Below are positions 35,426 through 44,372 of a DNA stretch of 64,000 nucleotides, in pieces; within the stretch, counting starts at the first letter, position 1; every line of letters begins with the position of its first letter. The notes under the pieces were generated by a model. The model saw nothing but the letters and a program-made list of their open reading frames with translations. It had not been told where the DNA came from and did no database searches. Origin of the DNA: Nesterenkonia haasae (GTDB lineage Bacteria; Actinomycetota; Actinomycetes; Actinomycetales; Micrococcaceae); assembly GCF_010119385.1 (NCBI RefSeq), contig NZ_VFIE01000017.1:619066-683065 (forward strand), read 5' to 3'. Made by a program: the position numbers and the translations under genes.

Positions 35426-36172
35426 ATGACGGAGAACAGTTCATCACATGCCATCGCGGCAGATCATTTGGTCAAACGGTATAAGGGGAAGACCGCAGTC
35501 GATGGCATCAGTCTGGAGATTCTCCACGGTGAGACCTTCGGTATCTTGGGCGCCAACGGCGCGGGAAAGACGACCACCGTGGAGATGATCGCTGGGCTGC
35601 GCAAGCCGACTGAGGGCGCAGTGCGGATCTTGGGGCTAGACCCCTTCACTGACCGGGCGAAAGTTCGGCAGCTTCTCGGTGTCCAGTTGCAGCAGGCGTA
35701 TCTGCATGGGTCGCTGACGGCGCGTGAGTTGGTTGATCTTTACCGGAGTTTCTATCCCAATCCGCTCGACGCCGAGCAGGCGCTGCGCATGGTCGATCTG
35801 CAGGACAGGGCGAAGACGAAATTCGACAACCTGTCGGGGGGTCAGATGCAGCGACTCTCCATTGCGCTGGCCCTGATCGGCCAACCCCAGGTAGTCATCT
35901 TAGATGAGCTCACTACTGGATTGGATCCGAGAGCACGGCGCAGGATATGGGCGACTATCGAGGCGCTGGAGGCTCAGACAGTCATCCTCGTCAGTCACGC
36001 CATGGACGAGGTGGAACGGCTCTGCAACCGGGTAGCGCTGATCGACAACGGGCGCATCATCGCGCAGGGATCTCCTATCGATGTGCGCGAGCAGGCTGGG
36101 GCTCCCTCCTTGGAGGATGCCTTTGTCGCACTCACCGGAAAAGCAATCGATGAAGAACAGGACGAGGATTGA
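35426..36172 (+). CDS. ABC exporter ATPase (CcmA/DRA-type)
   Basis: A 248-aa ATPase. Walker A is GANGAGKTT (42-50), the signature is LSGGQMQRLSIALALIG, and Walker B is VVILDELTTGLDP, with Leu in place of the usual Pro after the catalytic Glu. Family: drug or lipid exporters with ABC-2 permeases. It pairs with the permease 5 bp downstream and is divergent from the NarL-type two-component system, which suggests induction by a drug or membrane stress. No clear Shine-Dalgarno lies before ATG 35426. Confidence 0.92.
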   Translation: MTENSSSHAIAADHLVKRYKGKTAVDGISLEILHGETFGILGANGAGKTTTVEMIAGLRKPTEGAVRILGLDPFTDRAKVRQLLGVQLQQAYLHGSLTARELVDLYRSFYPNPLDAEQALRMVDLQDRAKTKFDNLSGGQMQRLSIALALIGQPQVVILDELTTGLDPRARRRIWATIEALEAQTVILVSHAMDEVERLCNRVALIDNGRIIAQGSPIDVREQAGAPSLEDAFVALTGKAIDEEQDED

Positions 36173-36177
36173 TCCCC

Positions 36178-36960
36178 ATGGCGGAAACTCCGACCCAGCC
36201 GGGCCTCCGAGGCCCTGGCGCAAAAGCCTGGATGCGACTTATTCAGGCTGAAGCCCGAATGACTATCCGGGACACTGCTGGACTGGTGATCCCACTCGGA
36301 CTGCCCCTGCTCATACTTGTGATGCAGGCGATCTCGTTTGAAGACGTGCACCAGCAGTTGCCCTCAGGCGTCACTGTCTTGTCCTACTATGTGCTCCCCG
36401 TGGTGGTCACGCTGGTGATCGCCTCGATTGCGGTGATCAACATGCCCAGCTTCCTCGCCATGTACCGCAAGACTAAGCTGTTGCGCCGCCTCGCGGTGAC
36501 CCCAGCCTCCCCGGCGATGGTGCTCATCGCGCAGATGGTGGTCAGTTTTATCCAGGTGTTGCTAGGAATCGGTATCGCCTACGGTGTGGCGGTGCTGTTC
36601 TTCCAAGCAAGCCCGCCACATGCACCTCTGACATCGGCGGCTGTACTCCTGGCTTCCTGTGCGGCGATGTATGGAGTGGGCATGGTGGTAGCTTCGGTTT
36701 CGCCCAGTCCGAATTCGGCACTTGCCATTGGACTGATCGCCTTCTTTGCTCTGGCAGCGCTGGGCGGAATGTTCGGCCCAGTGGAGAACCTACCTGATTC
36801 TCTACAGCAGATTGCCGGCTGGCTGCCGTTCGCTGCGGCGGTGGAGGCGTTCCAGCATGCATGGATAGCCGAGACTGTACCCACACAGAATTGGGTAGTG
36901 CTTGTGCTGAGTGCAGTGCTCGGCGCCGGGGTGGCTGCTGCGCTATTCCGTTGGGAGTGA
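36178..36960 (+). CDS. ABC-2 type exporter permease
   Basis: About 260 aa from ATG 36178 with GAGGA 9 nt upstream (a TTG at 36169 is possible). Six membrane segments can be placed, at about residues 35-55, 70-95, 115-145, 150-170, 180-200 and 235-255. The motif ALAALGGMFGPVENLPDSLQQIAGWLPFAAAVEAFQ is typical of ABC2_membrane exporters of the daunorubicin-resistance class. It works with the ATPase just upstream. The substrate is unknown. It converges on the sugar-importer ATPase gene with 11 bp between. Confidence 0.88.
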   Translation: MAETPTQPGLRGPGAKAWMRLIQAEARMTIRDTAGLVIPLGLPLLILVMQAISFEDVHQQLPSGVTVLSYYVLPVVVTLVIASIAVINMPSFLAMYRKTKLLRRLAVTPASPAMVLIAQMVVSFIQVLLGIGIAYGVAVLFFQASPPHAPLTSAAVLLASCAAMYGVGMVVASVSPSPNSALAIGLIAFFALAALGGMFGPVENLPDSLQQIAGWLPFAAAVEAFQHAWIAETVPTQNWVVLVLSAVLGAGVAAALFRWE

Positions 36961-36971
36961 GCGCATCCGGG

Positions 36972-38237
36972 CTATTGCTCGGCTTTCGCGGCGGACCGTT
37001 CCCGCTCCCGCCTACGGTCCTCAGCGGCTAGCCGGGTCAGTTCGGCACCGGCTTCTGCATCCCGGGTGAGGTTCTCCCCCGTCGCCGGGTCGAACAAGTG
37101 GATCCGCCTAGTGTCGACCCACAGATCAGTGGAGTCTCCGCCGCGCACCCGCGACATCGCGTCCAATGCGACCACCAGCTGAGTACGCAGGTCATCGGAG
37201 TCCATGTCCTGCGCCAGGTTGTGCAGGGTGTCGACGACTCTGGGATCGTTTTCGTAGCTGATGTAACCGTATTGTTCGTTGCCCAACCATTCAACGTGGG
37301 TCAGTTCGGCAGTTACTACGGATCCACGGCCTCGCTTATTCTCATCGACGGTGGAGGCCTCCGCGAAGAATTCAGGGCGGATGCCTGCCAGGACAACGTC
37401 CTTGCCCTGTCCGGCGGCGGCAATGTGTTCGGGCAGTTCAATCTCTCCCAGGGGGGTGTTCAGACACATCGACCCGGTTGAGCTGGGTTCCACCGTCCCG
37501 GGCAGGAAGTTCATGGAGGGCGCGCCAATGAAACCTGCCACGAAGAGGTTTGCCGGCTGCTCGTACAGTTCGCGGGGGGAGGCGATCTGCTGCAGCAGCC
37601 CTTTCTTCAGTACCGCTACGCGGTCCCCGAGGGTCATTGCTTCGGTCTGGTCGTGGGTGACATACACGCTGGTGGTGTTGAGGCTGCGCTGTAGTTGCGA
37701 GATCTCCGCCCGCATCTGGCCACGCAGTTTCGCATCGAGGTTGCTCAACGGCTCGTCGAATAGGAAGGCGTTGGCGTCCCGGACGATGGCTCGTCCCATG
37801 GCAACACGCTGACGCTGGCCGCCGGAGAGGTTGGCAGGTTTGCGGTCCAGATGCTCGGTCAGCTCGAGCATTCCCGCAGCCTTCTGAACCTTCTCCTCAA
37901 CATCAGAAGCGCTGAAGGTCCCCTTGGCCAGTCGCATCGGGAAGGCGATGTTCTCGTAGACCGTCAGATGTGGGTAGAGCGCGTAGTTCTGGAACACCAT
38001 CGCCAAGTTCCGCTCCCGAGGCGGCTTATCATTGACGCGCTCTCCGTCGATGAGCATGTCCCCCGACGTGATGTCCTCCAATCCCACGATCATCCGCAGC
38101 AGAGTGGATTTACCGCACCCGGAGGGACCGACGAGGATCACAAACTCACCGTCGTCGATATCTATAGAGATGTCGTTGACTGCTGGGAAGCCGTCGTCGT
38201 ACTCCTTGACGATATTTTTCATCGTGATCGATGCCAT
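36972..38237 (-). CDS. Sugar ABC importer ATPase (SugC/MsmX-like)
   Basis: A 421-aa ATPase. Walker A is GPSGCGKST (37-45), the Q-loop is VFQNYALYPH, the signature is LSGGQRQRVAMGRAIVRD, Walker B is FLFDEPLSNLDAK, and a C-terminal OB-like (TOBE) part from about 240 has GAPSMNFLPG and GIRPEF. This is the CUT1-family architecture. It comes after the two permeases with a 32-bp gap, and AAGGAAAGGA precedes ATG 38237. The gene order, with the LpqY-like lipoprotein first, matches the trehalose importer LpqY-SugABC; a related disaccharide is also possible. Confidence 0.92.
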   Translation of the reverse strand: MASITMKNIVKEYDDGFPAVNDISIDIDDGEFVILVGPSGCGKSTLLRMIVGLEDITSGDMLIDGERVNDKPPRERNLAMVFQNYALYPHLTVYENIAFPMRLAKGTFSASDVEEKVQKAAGMLELTEHLDRKPANLSGGQRQRVAMGRAIVRDANAFLFDEPLSNLDAKLRGQMRAEISQLQRSLNTTSVYVTHDQTEAMTLGDRVAVLKKGLLQQIASPRELYEQPANLFVAGFIGAPSMNFLPGTVEPSSTGSMCLNTPLGEIELPEHIAAAGQGKDVVLAGIRPEFFAEASTVDENKRGRGSVVTAELTHVEWLGNEQYGYISYENDPRVVDTLHNLAQDMDSDDLRTQLVVALDAMSRVRGGDSTDLWVDTRRIHLFDPATGENLTRDAEAGAELTRLAAEDRRRERERSAAKAEQ

Positions 38238-38269
38238 GAGTCGTTTCCTTTCCTTGGCCCTTGACAGCC

Positions 38270-39124
38270 CTAGCCCTTGACCGCGCCCTGGGTCAGGCCG
38301 GAGACGATACGCCGCTGGAACAGCAGCACCAGTATGACGACGGGTATCGTCACCACGATCGCCGCTGCTGAGATCGCGCCGGTAGGTTCTTCGAATTGGC
38401 TGGCCCCTTGGAAGAACGCCAAGGCCGCAGGTACCGGCCGTGCAGCCTCGGTTGAGGTCAGCGATATTCCATAGACGAAGTCATTCCATGCGATGAAGAA
38501 CGCCAGGATAGCGGTGGTGAAAACTCCTGGAGCCGCGAGCGGAATGATGGCTTTGCGGAATGCCTGCCATTGGGTGGCACCGTCAACCTGCGCTGCCTGC
38601 TCCAATTCCCAGGGAATCTGCCGGAAGAATGCTGAGAGAGTCCAGATCGAGATCGGCAGAGTCAACGACAGATAGGGGATGATCAGGCCCAACCAGGTGT
38701 CATAGAGTCCGATGGTCCGCCACAGGTTGAACAGCGGTGTGACCACCGATATCACCGGGAAGATGGAGACCGCCAGCGCTGCTCCAAGAATGATGCGCTT
38801 GCCTGGGAAGTTCAACCGGGCAATGGCGTAAGCACACAGTGTGGCCAGCACTACCGCCACGAACGTGGCGATCAGCGTGATGCCGATGCTGTTGCGCAGA
38901 GAGGACAGGAACAGGTCCTGCGCACTGCCGACGAAGATCATCTCGTAGTGCGTGAGGGTCCAATTGGCCGGCCAGAAGGTGGGATTTCCAAGATCTGCCT
39001 GAGTCTTGAAACTGTTGGCGAAGATGGCTGCTACGGGGAAGAGCGCATAGAGCAGAACGAGAATCGTCGTCACTGCCCAACCGAGCTTCTGCCGGCCGGT
39101 GAGACGCTTGGAGCTTGCCATCAC
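38270..39124 (-). CDS. Sugar ABC importer permease (SugB-like)
   Basis: A 284-aa permease with six membrane segments and the EAA motif EQAAQVDGATQWQAFRKAIIPLAAPG, the contact with the ATPase. The N-terminus (about 12-35) is a signal-anchor. It starts at GTG 39124 or ATG 39121, within 4 bp of the SugA-like stop (overlap). It is the second permease subunit of the importer. Confidence 0.92.
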   Translation of the reverse strand: MMASSKRLTGRQKLGWAVTTILVLLYALFPVAAIFANSFKTQADLGNPTFWPANWTLTHYEMIFVGSAQDLFLSSLRNSIGITLIATFVAVVLATLCAYAIARLNFPGKRIILGAALAVSIFPVISVVTPLFNLWRTIGLYDTWLGLIIPYLSLTLPISIWTLSAFFRQIPWELEQAAQVDGATQWQAFRKAIIPLAAPGVFTTAILAFFIAWNDFVYGISLTSTEAARPVPAALAFFQGASQFEEPTGAISAAAIVVTIPVVILVLLFQRRIVSGLTQGAVKG

Positions 39125-40101
39125 TTCCCCCCATCTTTCTTGCCACTGGATGAGTCAGTACCGCTGGCGAGGTCCACTTTGAAGCCCTTCACGGCGAGCA
39201 CGCACATCAACAGCACGCAGATGAACAGGACCACGGAGACCGCCGAGCCGAGGCCGATCTCAAGGCGTGAGATCGACTGGTTGTAGGCCAAGAGGGACAG
39301 CACTTCAGTGTTGGCATCGCCGCCGGTCATGATGAATACGTTGTCGAATATTCGGAATGCATCGAGCGCCCGGAACAGCACAGCCACCATAATGGCTGCT
39401 TTCATGTTGGGAATGATCACGCGAGTGAACTGCTGGACCTTGGTGGCGCCGTCGACCCGGGCTGCCTCGACTAGCTCATCGGGGACCTGCGCCAGACCGG
39501 CCAGCAGCAGCAGGGCGATGAAGGGAGTGGTCTTCCAGATCTCTGAGGCCATGATCACGGTGATCGCGGTCCCGAAGTTCGAGAACCAGTCGAGATCGCT
39601 GTCAATCCCCGGCACCCAACTGAGCCAGTTGTTAACGAAGCCAGAGTTGATGTCAAACATGTAGTACCAGGCGAAGGCCGAGACCACGGTAATGATTCCG
39701 TAGGGCACCAGGATTGCGGTTCTGAGGAGCCCACGCATTGACTTCAACGCCCTATGCATCACTAACGCCAGCGCGAAGCCGAGCACCAACTCCACGGCCA
39801 CCGTCACCACGGTGATCAGCAGAGTCACCCCGAAGATCCTCCAGAACATCCCATCAGTGAAAAGCAGGAGGTAGTTGTCGAGGAAGACAAACGAGCGCTC
39901 ATCGGGTGCGGTGAGTCGGAACGAAAAGAGCGAATCGAAGGTTGCTTGGGCGATCGGGTAGGCAGTGACTGCCAGCATGACGAAGAACGCCGGACCTGCC
40001 AGCAGCCACCCGAGCCGTATTTCAGCTTTGGTGCGGTCAGACTTTCGCGGGCGTTTGGAGGCTTGGCTCTCTTTGCTGGTGTTCTCGGCGGTGGCAGTCA
40101 C
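39121..40101 (-). CDS. Sugar ABC importer permease (SugA-like)
   Basis: A 326-aa permease. A cytoplasmic start of ~25 residues is followed by LGWLLAGPAFFVMLAVTAYPIAQA and five further membrane segments. The EAA motif is ELVEAARVDGATKVQQFTRVIIP. The DNVFIMTGG stretch is typical of CUT1 permeases. It starts at GTG 40101, which overlaps the LpqY-like stop by 4 bp. Confidence 0.92.
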   Translation of the reverse strand: MTATAENTSKESQASKRPRKSDRTKAEIRLGWLLAGPAFFVMLAVTAYPIAQATFDSLFSFRLTAPDERSFVFLDNYLLLFTDGMFWRIFGVTLLITVVTVAVELVLGFALALVMHRALKSMRGLLRTAILVPYGIITVVSAFAWYYMFDINSGFVNNWLSWVPGIDSDLDWFSNFGTAITVIMASEIWKTTPFIALLLLAGLAQVPDELVEAARVDGATKVQQFTRVIIPNMKAAIMVAVLFRALDAFRIFDNVFIMTGGDANTEVLSLLAYNQSISRLEIGLGSAVSVVLFICVLLMCVLAVKGFKVDLASGTDSSSGKKDGGK

Positions 40102-41378
40102 AGCAGACGCTCCCCTCGCAGGACTTCCATGATGTATGTGTCAGTCTCGGCCGGCGTGGTCTCCTCATCGACGCCGGAGAGCGGGGTGAACCGGCCCTGG
40201 ATGGATTCGGATATCTCGTTGTAGTAGGGCGTCTGAGGCCGCGGCGCTGCACTGTCGAGTGCTTCACGGATCACATCAGCCATCGGGAAGTCCTCTTCGA
40301 CACGTGGGTCGTCGAAGGCTGATTCGGAGGAGGGCGGGTTTCCGTTGGTGACGAAGTACTCGGCTTGATTCTCCGGGGTCACGATGCACTCGATCGCCTC
40401 GTAGGCAAGCTCTGGATGTTCGGAGTCGGCGCCGACACCGAGGTTGATCCCGCCCAGCGGGTGGGCGGCTGGCGTATCGGGGTCGACTCTTGGGTAGAGC
40501 GCCCAACCAATGTCCTCAGGGATATCAGCATCGATGCTGCCTTCTTCAGCTGCTGAATTGGTCGCAGCCCAAACAAATGGCCAGTTGACCATGAAGGAGC
40601 CGTTGTCTCGTTGGAAAAGCAGCATGGACTGGTTCTCGTCCATGGAGGCGATACCGGGCCCGCCGAGGCCTTCTTGCCCGATGCGCGAGATGATGCTCGC
40701 GGCGTTGGCGCCAGCTTCGGAATCCAGATTGGTTTCGAGCTCTTCGGCGGAAGCTGATGGGTCCACCAGGATGGACTCATCCTGGGACTCTACGAGGGCG
40801 TTGACCCAGACCGTCATGGACTCGGCCCGAACGCCTTGAACACCTAAGTACTTATCCTGTTCTTCTGCGGCATCCATAATCTCGTCCCAGGTCACGGGTT
40901 CATCCATGTCGAGCCCTGCCGCCTCAGCAACAGATTCGCGGTACCAAAGGATCTGTGTGTTGGCCCAGAATGGGACGGTGACGAGCTCATCGCCCCACAT
41001 AGCACCGGCCAGCGCCCCGTCCAATGTGTCTTCGGTTGTACGTTCGGCCACATCCTCGGGCACCGGCGCCAGAAAGCCTGGGGTTGCGAGTTCCGGAATG
41101 AAAGGTGGATCAATACTCATGATGTCCAGGGACGAGTCCCCGGCAGCGAGCCGGCGCGCCAACTGCTCTCGCTGAGCTGGAGCGTCCATTGGCAGCAGTG
41201 AAGTTTGGATACGGTAGGCGCCGTCGGCCTCTTCGGTGCACTGTTCAGCCAACGCTTGCTGGCCGCCATCATCAGGGTTGATATACCAGGTGAGAGTGGT
41301 CACCCCATCGTCGTCTCCGCATCCTGCCAAGAGCAGAACGGCAGCGGCGGCAGCCGCACCCGCTGATCGTGCTTTCAC
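40098..41378 (-). CDS. Sugar-binding lipoprotein (LpqY-like)
   Basis: About 426 aa from GTG 41378, behind GAGGAGG at about 9-nt spacing. A lipoprotein signal peptide with lipobox LLAGC has its cysteine at residue 20. The mature protein follows LpqY in several places: TWYINPDDGGQQALAEQC, LLPMDAPAQREQLARRLAAGDSSLDIMSID, FWANTQILWYR and NWPFVWAATN. The C-terminal PATPVYNE-type region (RPQTPYYNEIS) also fits. LpqY binds trehalose, so the operon likely recovers trehalose or a related sugar. It is the first gene of the operon, and no repressor gene is adjacent. Confidence 0.9.
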   Translation of the reverse strand: MKARSAGAAAAAAVLLLAGCGDDDGVTTLTWYINPDDGGQQALAEQCTEEADGAYRIQTSLLPMDAPAQREQLARRLAAGDSSLDIMSIDPPFIPELATPGFLAPVPEDVAERTTEDTLDGALAGAMWGDELVTVPFWANTQILWYRESVAEAAGLDMDEPVTWDEIMDAAEEQDKYLGVQGVRAESMTVWVNALVESQDESILVDPSASAEELETNLDSEAGANAASIISRIGQEGLGGPGIASMDENQSMLLFQRDNGSFMVNWPFVWAATNSAAEEGSIDADIPEDIGWALYPRVDPDTPAAHPLGGINLGVGADSEHPELAYEAIECIVTPENQAEYFVTNGNPPSSESAFDDPRVEEDFPMADVIREALDSAAPRPQTPYYNEISESIQGRFTPLSGVDEETTPAETDTYIMEVLRGERLL

Positions 41379-41401
41379 CAGTACTACACCTCCTCGTTGA
41401 G

Positions 41402-41415
41402 GTGACACGCGTCAC
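41402..41415. promoter_or_regulatory. Candidate operator of the sugar importer operon
   Basis: An inverted repeat GTGACACGCGTCAC, with 5-bp arms and a CG-rich centre, sits about 25 bp before the LpqY-like start, just ahead of its Shine-Dalgarno. Its layout suits a dimeric (LacI- or GntR-type) repressor. A second lac-operator-like half site, AGCGGATAACAG, lies at about 41464-41475. Confidence 0.45.
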
Positions 41416-41520
41416 TTTCCTTGGAGTGAACATTAGTACCAGTTGCAGATAAACGGAAGTCCTAGCGGATAACAGTTCCTACTCGAGAGCCACGCCGGCC
41501 GCTTGCCGCCCCGCAGGGGT

Positions 41521-42813
41521 TCAGGCAGATTTCTTGCGGAGCTTTTTCGCCTCGTCACGCGTGGTCAGCAGTGGCTCGGCACCCTCACGCACTACCTCGC
41601 CGGTGATGGTGACCGCAGCAATGTCGTCACGGCTGGGCAGGTCGAACATCATTGAGTTGAGCACGTTCTCCAGAATGGAGCGAAGTCCTCGTGCCCCCGT
41701 GCCTCGGAGCTGGGCTAGTTCGACGACGGCCTTGATCGCATCGTCGTCGAATTCCAGCTCTACATCATCAATGGCGAACATCTTCTGGTACTGCTTCAAC
41801 AGCGCGTTCCTGGGCTTGCTGAGAATATCAGTCAGCGCCGCGTCATCCAGTTCCTCCACTGTGGCTACCACTGGGAGTCGGCCGATGAACTCAGGAATCA
41901 GGCCGAACTTATGCAGATCCTCAGGCTCAACATCGGCGTAACTGGCATCGCCGGGGACGATGGTGGACAAGGGCGCACCGAAACCTATGCCCTTCCGGCC
42001 CGCGCGGGACTCGATGATGTCCTCCAGTCCAGCGAAGGCGCCAGCAACGATGAACAGCACATTCGAGGTGTCGATTTGGATGAACTCTTGCTGCGGGTGC
42101 TTCCGTCCACCCTGCGGTGCCACAGATGCTGTGGTGCCCTCCAGAATTTTAAGCAGCGCCTGCTGCACGCCCTCACCGGAGACATCGCGGGTGATTGAGG
42201 GATTCTCCGACTTACGGGAAATCTTGTCTATCTCATCGATATAGACAATGCCGTGCTCGGCCTTCTTGACGTCACCATCGGCCGCCTGGATGAGCTTCAG
42301 GAGGATGTTCTCCACATCCTCACCCACGTAGCCTGCCTCAGTGAGACTCGTCGCGTCAGCGACGATAAACGGTACCTGAAGCTTCCTGGCCAGGGACTGC
42401 GCAAGGTAGGTTTTCCCTGAGCCAGTCGGCCCGACCATGAGGATATTGGACTTGCCAATCTCGACCTCGTCGAAGGGCCCCTTCTCCAGGGAGGTTGTCT
42501 TGGATGCTGAGCCGGTGGCTTGGATCCGCTTGTAGTGATTGTGGACTGCTACCGCGAGCGACCGCTTGGCTTTGTCCTGCCCAACCACATACTCGTCAAG
42601 GAAGTCCTTGATCTCTTTGGGAGTGGGCAACTCGACTTCAGAAGTCTCTTGGACCTCGTTGAGGTACTCATCAATGATCTCGTTGCACAGCTCGATGCAC
42701 TCATCACAGATGTACACGCCAGGGCCCGCGATCAGCTTGTACCGCACCTGCTTCTGCGACTTGCCGCAGAAAGAGCACTTCAACAAGTCCGAGCTTTCAC
42801 CTATTCGGGCCAT
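41521..42813 (-). CDS. clpX: ATP-dependent Clp protease ATP-binding subunit ClpX
   Basis: A 430-aa AAA+ unfoldase. An N-terminal zinc finger uses Cys13, Cys16, Cys36 and Cys39. Walker [16 protein letters not shown] is near residue 127, with Walker B in VYIDEIDKI. The [19 protein letters not shown] stretch is typical, as is the IGFGAPL loop. It unfolds substrates for ClpP. GAGAGGG lies upstream of ATG 42813. It follows the two clpP genes on the same strand with a 114-bp gap. Confidence 0.97.
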   Translation of the reverse strand: MARIGESSDLLKCSFCGKSQKQVRYKLIAGPGVYICDECIELCNEIIDEYLNEVQETSEVELPTPKEIKDFLDEYVVGQDKAKRSLAVAVHNHYKRIQATGSASKTTSLEKGPFDEVEIGKSNILMVGPTGSGKTYLAQSLARKLQVPFIVADATSLTEAGYVGEDVENILLKLIQAADGDVKKAEHGIVYIDEIDKISRKSENPSITRDVSGEGVQQALLKILEGTTASVAPQGGRKHPQQEFIQIDTSNVLFIVAGAFAGLEDIIESRAGRKGIGFGAPLSTIVPGDASYADVEPEDLHKFGLIPEFIGRLPVVATVEELDDAALTDILSKPRNALLKQYQKMFAIDDVELEFDDDAIKAVVELAQLRGTGARGLRSILENVLNSMMFDLPSRDDIAAVTITGEVVREGAEPLLTTRDEAKKLRKKSA

Positions 42814-42927
42814 GTGTAGGCAACCCTCTCACCGTGCAGATCGTTATGGGACTCCCTCAAGCGTACTTCAGACCCCGGACCTCGCCCGAAACCGCCACGG
42901 GAGGGTAACCCTAGCGGTGCAGCGACA

Positions 42928-43539
42928 TCAGGCTGGGAGCTTGCGCGAGCTCAGCACTTCGTCGACGAGACCGTACTCCTTAGCACCGGCAGCCGAGAGG
43001 AACTTGTCCCGGTCGATGTCTTCCTTGATCTGGTCAGGAGTCTTCTTGGTGTGTTCGGCAAGCACGTCTTCCATCCACGTTCTGATGCGGCGGATCTCAT
43101 CGGCCTGAATGGCAAGGTCTGTAGCCGTGCCTCTGGCTCCACCCATCGCTGGCTGGTGAATCAGCACACGCGCATTTGGCAGTGCCAACCGCTTTCCGGG
43201 TGTTCCAGCGGCCAGCAACACCGCGGCAGCAGAGGCAGCCTGCCCGAGGCAGACCGTCTGTACGTGCGGCCGGATGAACTGCATAGTGTCGTAGATGGCT
43301 GTCATCGCGGTGAAGGAACCACCCGGCGAGTTGATGTACAGCGTGATGTCGCGCTCGGAATCCATGGACTCCAGCACAAGCAGCTGGGCCATGATGTCGT
43401 CAGCGCTGGCGTCGTCCACCTGTGCGCCCAGGAAGACGATTCGGTCTTCAAAGAGCTTGGCGTAGGGATCTTGGCGCTTGAAACCGTAGGGGGTCCGTTC
43501 CTCGAAAGAAGGAAGGATATAGCGTGCTTCAAAATTCAT
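42928..43539 (-). CDS. clpP2: ATP-dependent Clp protease proteolytic subunit ClpP2
   Basis: About 203 aa from ATG 43539, with AGGAGA at 8-nt spacing (the frame extends back to 43680 but lacks support). The catalytic Ser103 is in [18 protein letters not shown] and His128 in VLIHQP, with Asp further on. [19 protein letters not shown] is the actinobacterial ClpP2 start. It forms a mixed tetradecamer with ClpP1. The neighbour order clpX-clpP2-clpP1-tig (3' to 5') is standard for the phylum. Confidence 0.96.
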   Translation of the reverse strand: MNFEARYILPSFEERTPYGFKRQDPYAKLFEDRIVFLGAQVDDASADDIMAQLLVLESMDSERDITLYINSPGGSFTAMTAIYDTMQFIRPHVQTVCLGQAASAAAVLLAAGTPGKRLALPNARVLIHQPAMGGARGTATDLAIQADEIRRIRTWMEDVLAEHTKKTPDQIKEDIDRDKFLSAAGAKEYGLVDEVLSSRKLPA

Positions 43540-43589
43540 CTCAAAGTCTCCTGTGAAGTCCTGGTGTTCCGCGGCGTCGTCGATAGTCC

Positions 43590-44198
43590 TCAGACTCCCC
43601 CGCCGCCGGAAACGGTCGAGGAGCGCTGGGCAATTTTGTCGAAGAAGCCGTATTCCAGGCCTTCCTCTGCGGTGAACCACTTGTCTCGCGCGTTGTCGTT
43701 GAGGATCGTCTCCACGGACTGTCCGGTCTGGTCCGCGGTGAGCTCAGCCATCACCTGCTTCATGTGCTTGATCAGCTCCGCCTGGATACGAACATCCGAT
43801 TCAGTGCCGCCGATGCCGCCGGAAGGCTGGTGCATCAAAATCCGCGCGTTCGGTGTGGCGAAGCGTTTGCCCGGGGTCCCGGAGGAGAGCAGGAACTGCC
43901 CCATGGAAGCGGCGAGGCCTGTAGCCACCGTGACCACATCGTTGGGAATGAACTGCATGGTGTCGTAGATGGCCATACCAGCGGTGACAGATCCGCCGGG
44001 TGAGTTGATGTACAGGTAGATGTCCCGCTCGGGGTCCTCCGCGGACAACAGGAGCATCTGGGAGCAGAGGGTGTTGGCGTTGTCGTCACGAACCTCTGAT
44101 CCCAGCCAGATAATCCGCTCCTTCAGGAGCCGGTTGTAGATGTAGTTCTCTTGCGATGCCGGGTCCACGTTCGAGGCCGTGGGCAGCTGCTCTGACAT
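43590..44198 (-). CDS. clpP1: ATP-dependent Clp protease proteolytic subunit ClpP1
   Basis: About 202 aa from ATG 44198 with GGAGGA 6 nt upstream. The open frame continues to 44294, but no start signal supports the longer form. The catalytic Ser98 is in [18 protein letters not shown], His123 in ILMHQPSGG. The [10 protein letters not shown] stretch is a ClpP1 mark. It partners ClpP2, whose gene starts 50 bp downstream. A perfect hairpin lies between its promoter region and tig. Confidence 0.96.
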   Translation of the reverse strand: MSEQLPTASNVDPASQENYIYNRLLKERIIWLGSEVRDDNANTLCSQMLLLSAEDPERDIYLYINSPGGSVTAGMAIYDTMQFIPNDVVTVATGLAASMGQFLLSSGTPGKRFATPNARILMHQPSGGIGGTESDVRIQAELIKHMKQVMAELTADQTGQSVETILNDNARDKWFTAEEGLEYGFFDKIAQRSSTVSGGGGV

Positions 44199-44317
44199 CA
44201 AGTTCCTCCATACGTCTCTGACTGGTTCGGCTACGACATTACTGGAGACCGACGACGTCGACACCGCTTGCGTTGGACTGTTCGCCCATGGCACACGAGA
44301 GGTCGGCTCTCCAGAGA

Positions 44318-44360
44318 TGTGAAAGCGCCCCAGTCCGGTCGTGGACGGGGCGCTTTCACA
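44318..44360 (-). terminator. 14-bp perfect hairpin after tig
   Basis: Perfect inverted repeats of 14 bp (44318-44331 and 44347-44360) with a 15-nt loop lie 12 nt downstream of the tig stop on the minus strand. There is no T-run, so it is either a T-less terminator, as described in other actinobacteria, or a control hairpin ahead of clpP1. Confidence 0.6.
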
Positions 44361-44372
44361 GCGTAGGACGTT

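Noticed and set aside
44199-44294. N-terminal extension of ClpP1
   Set aside because: GGAGGA 6 nt before ATG 44198 and the family start both favour the shorter form.
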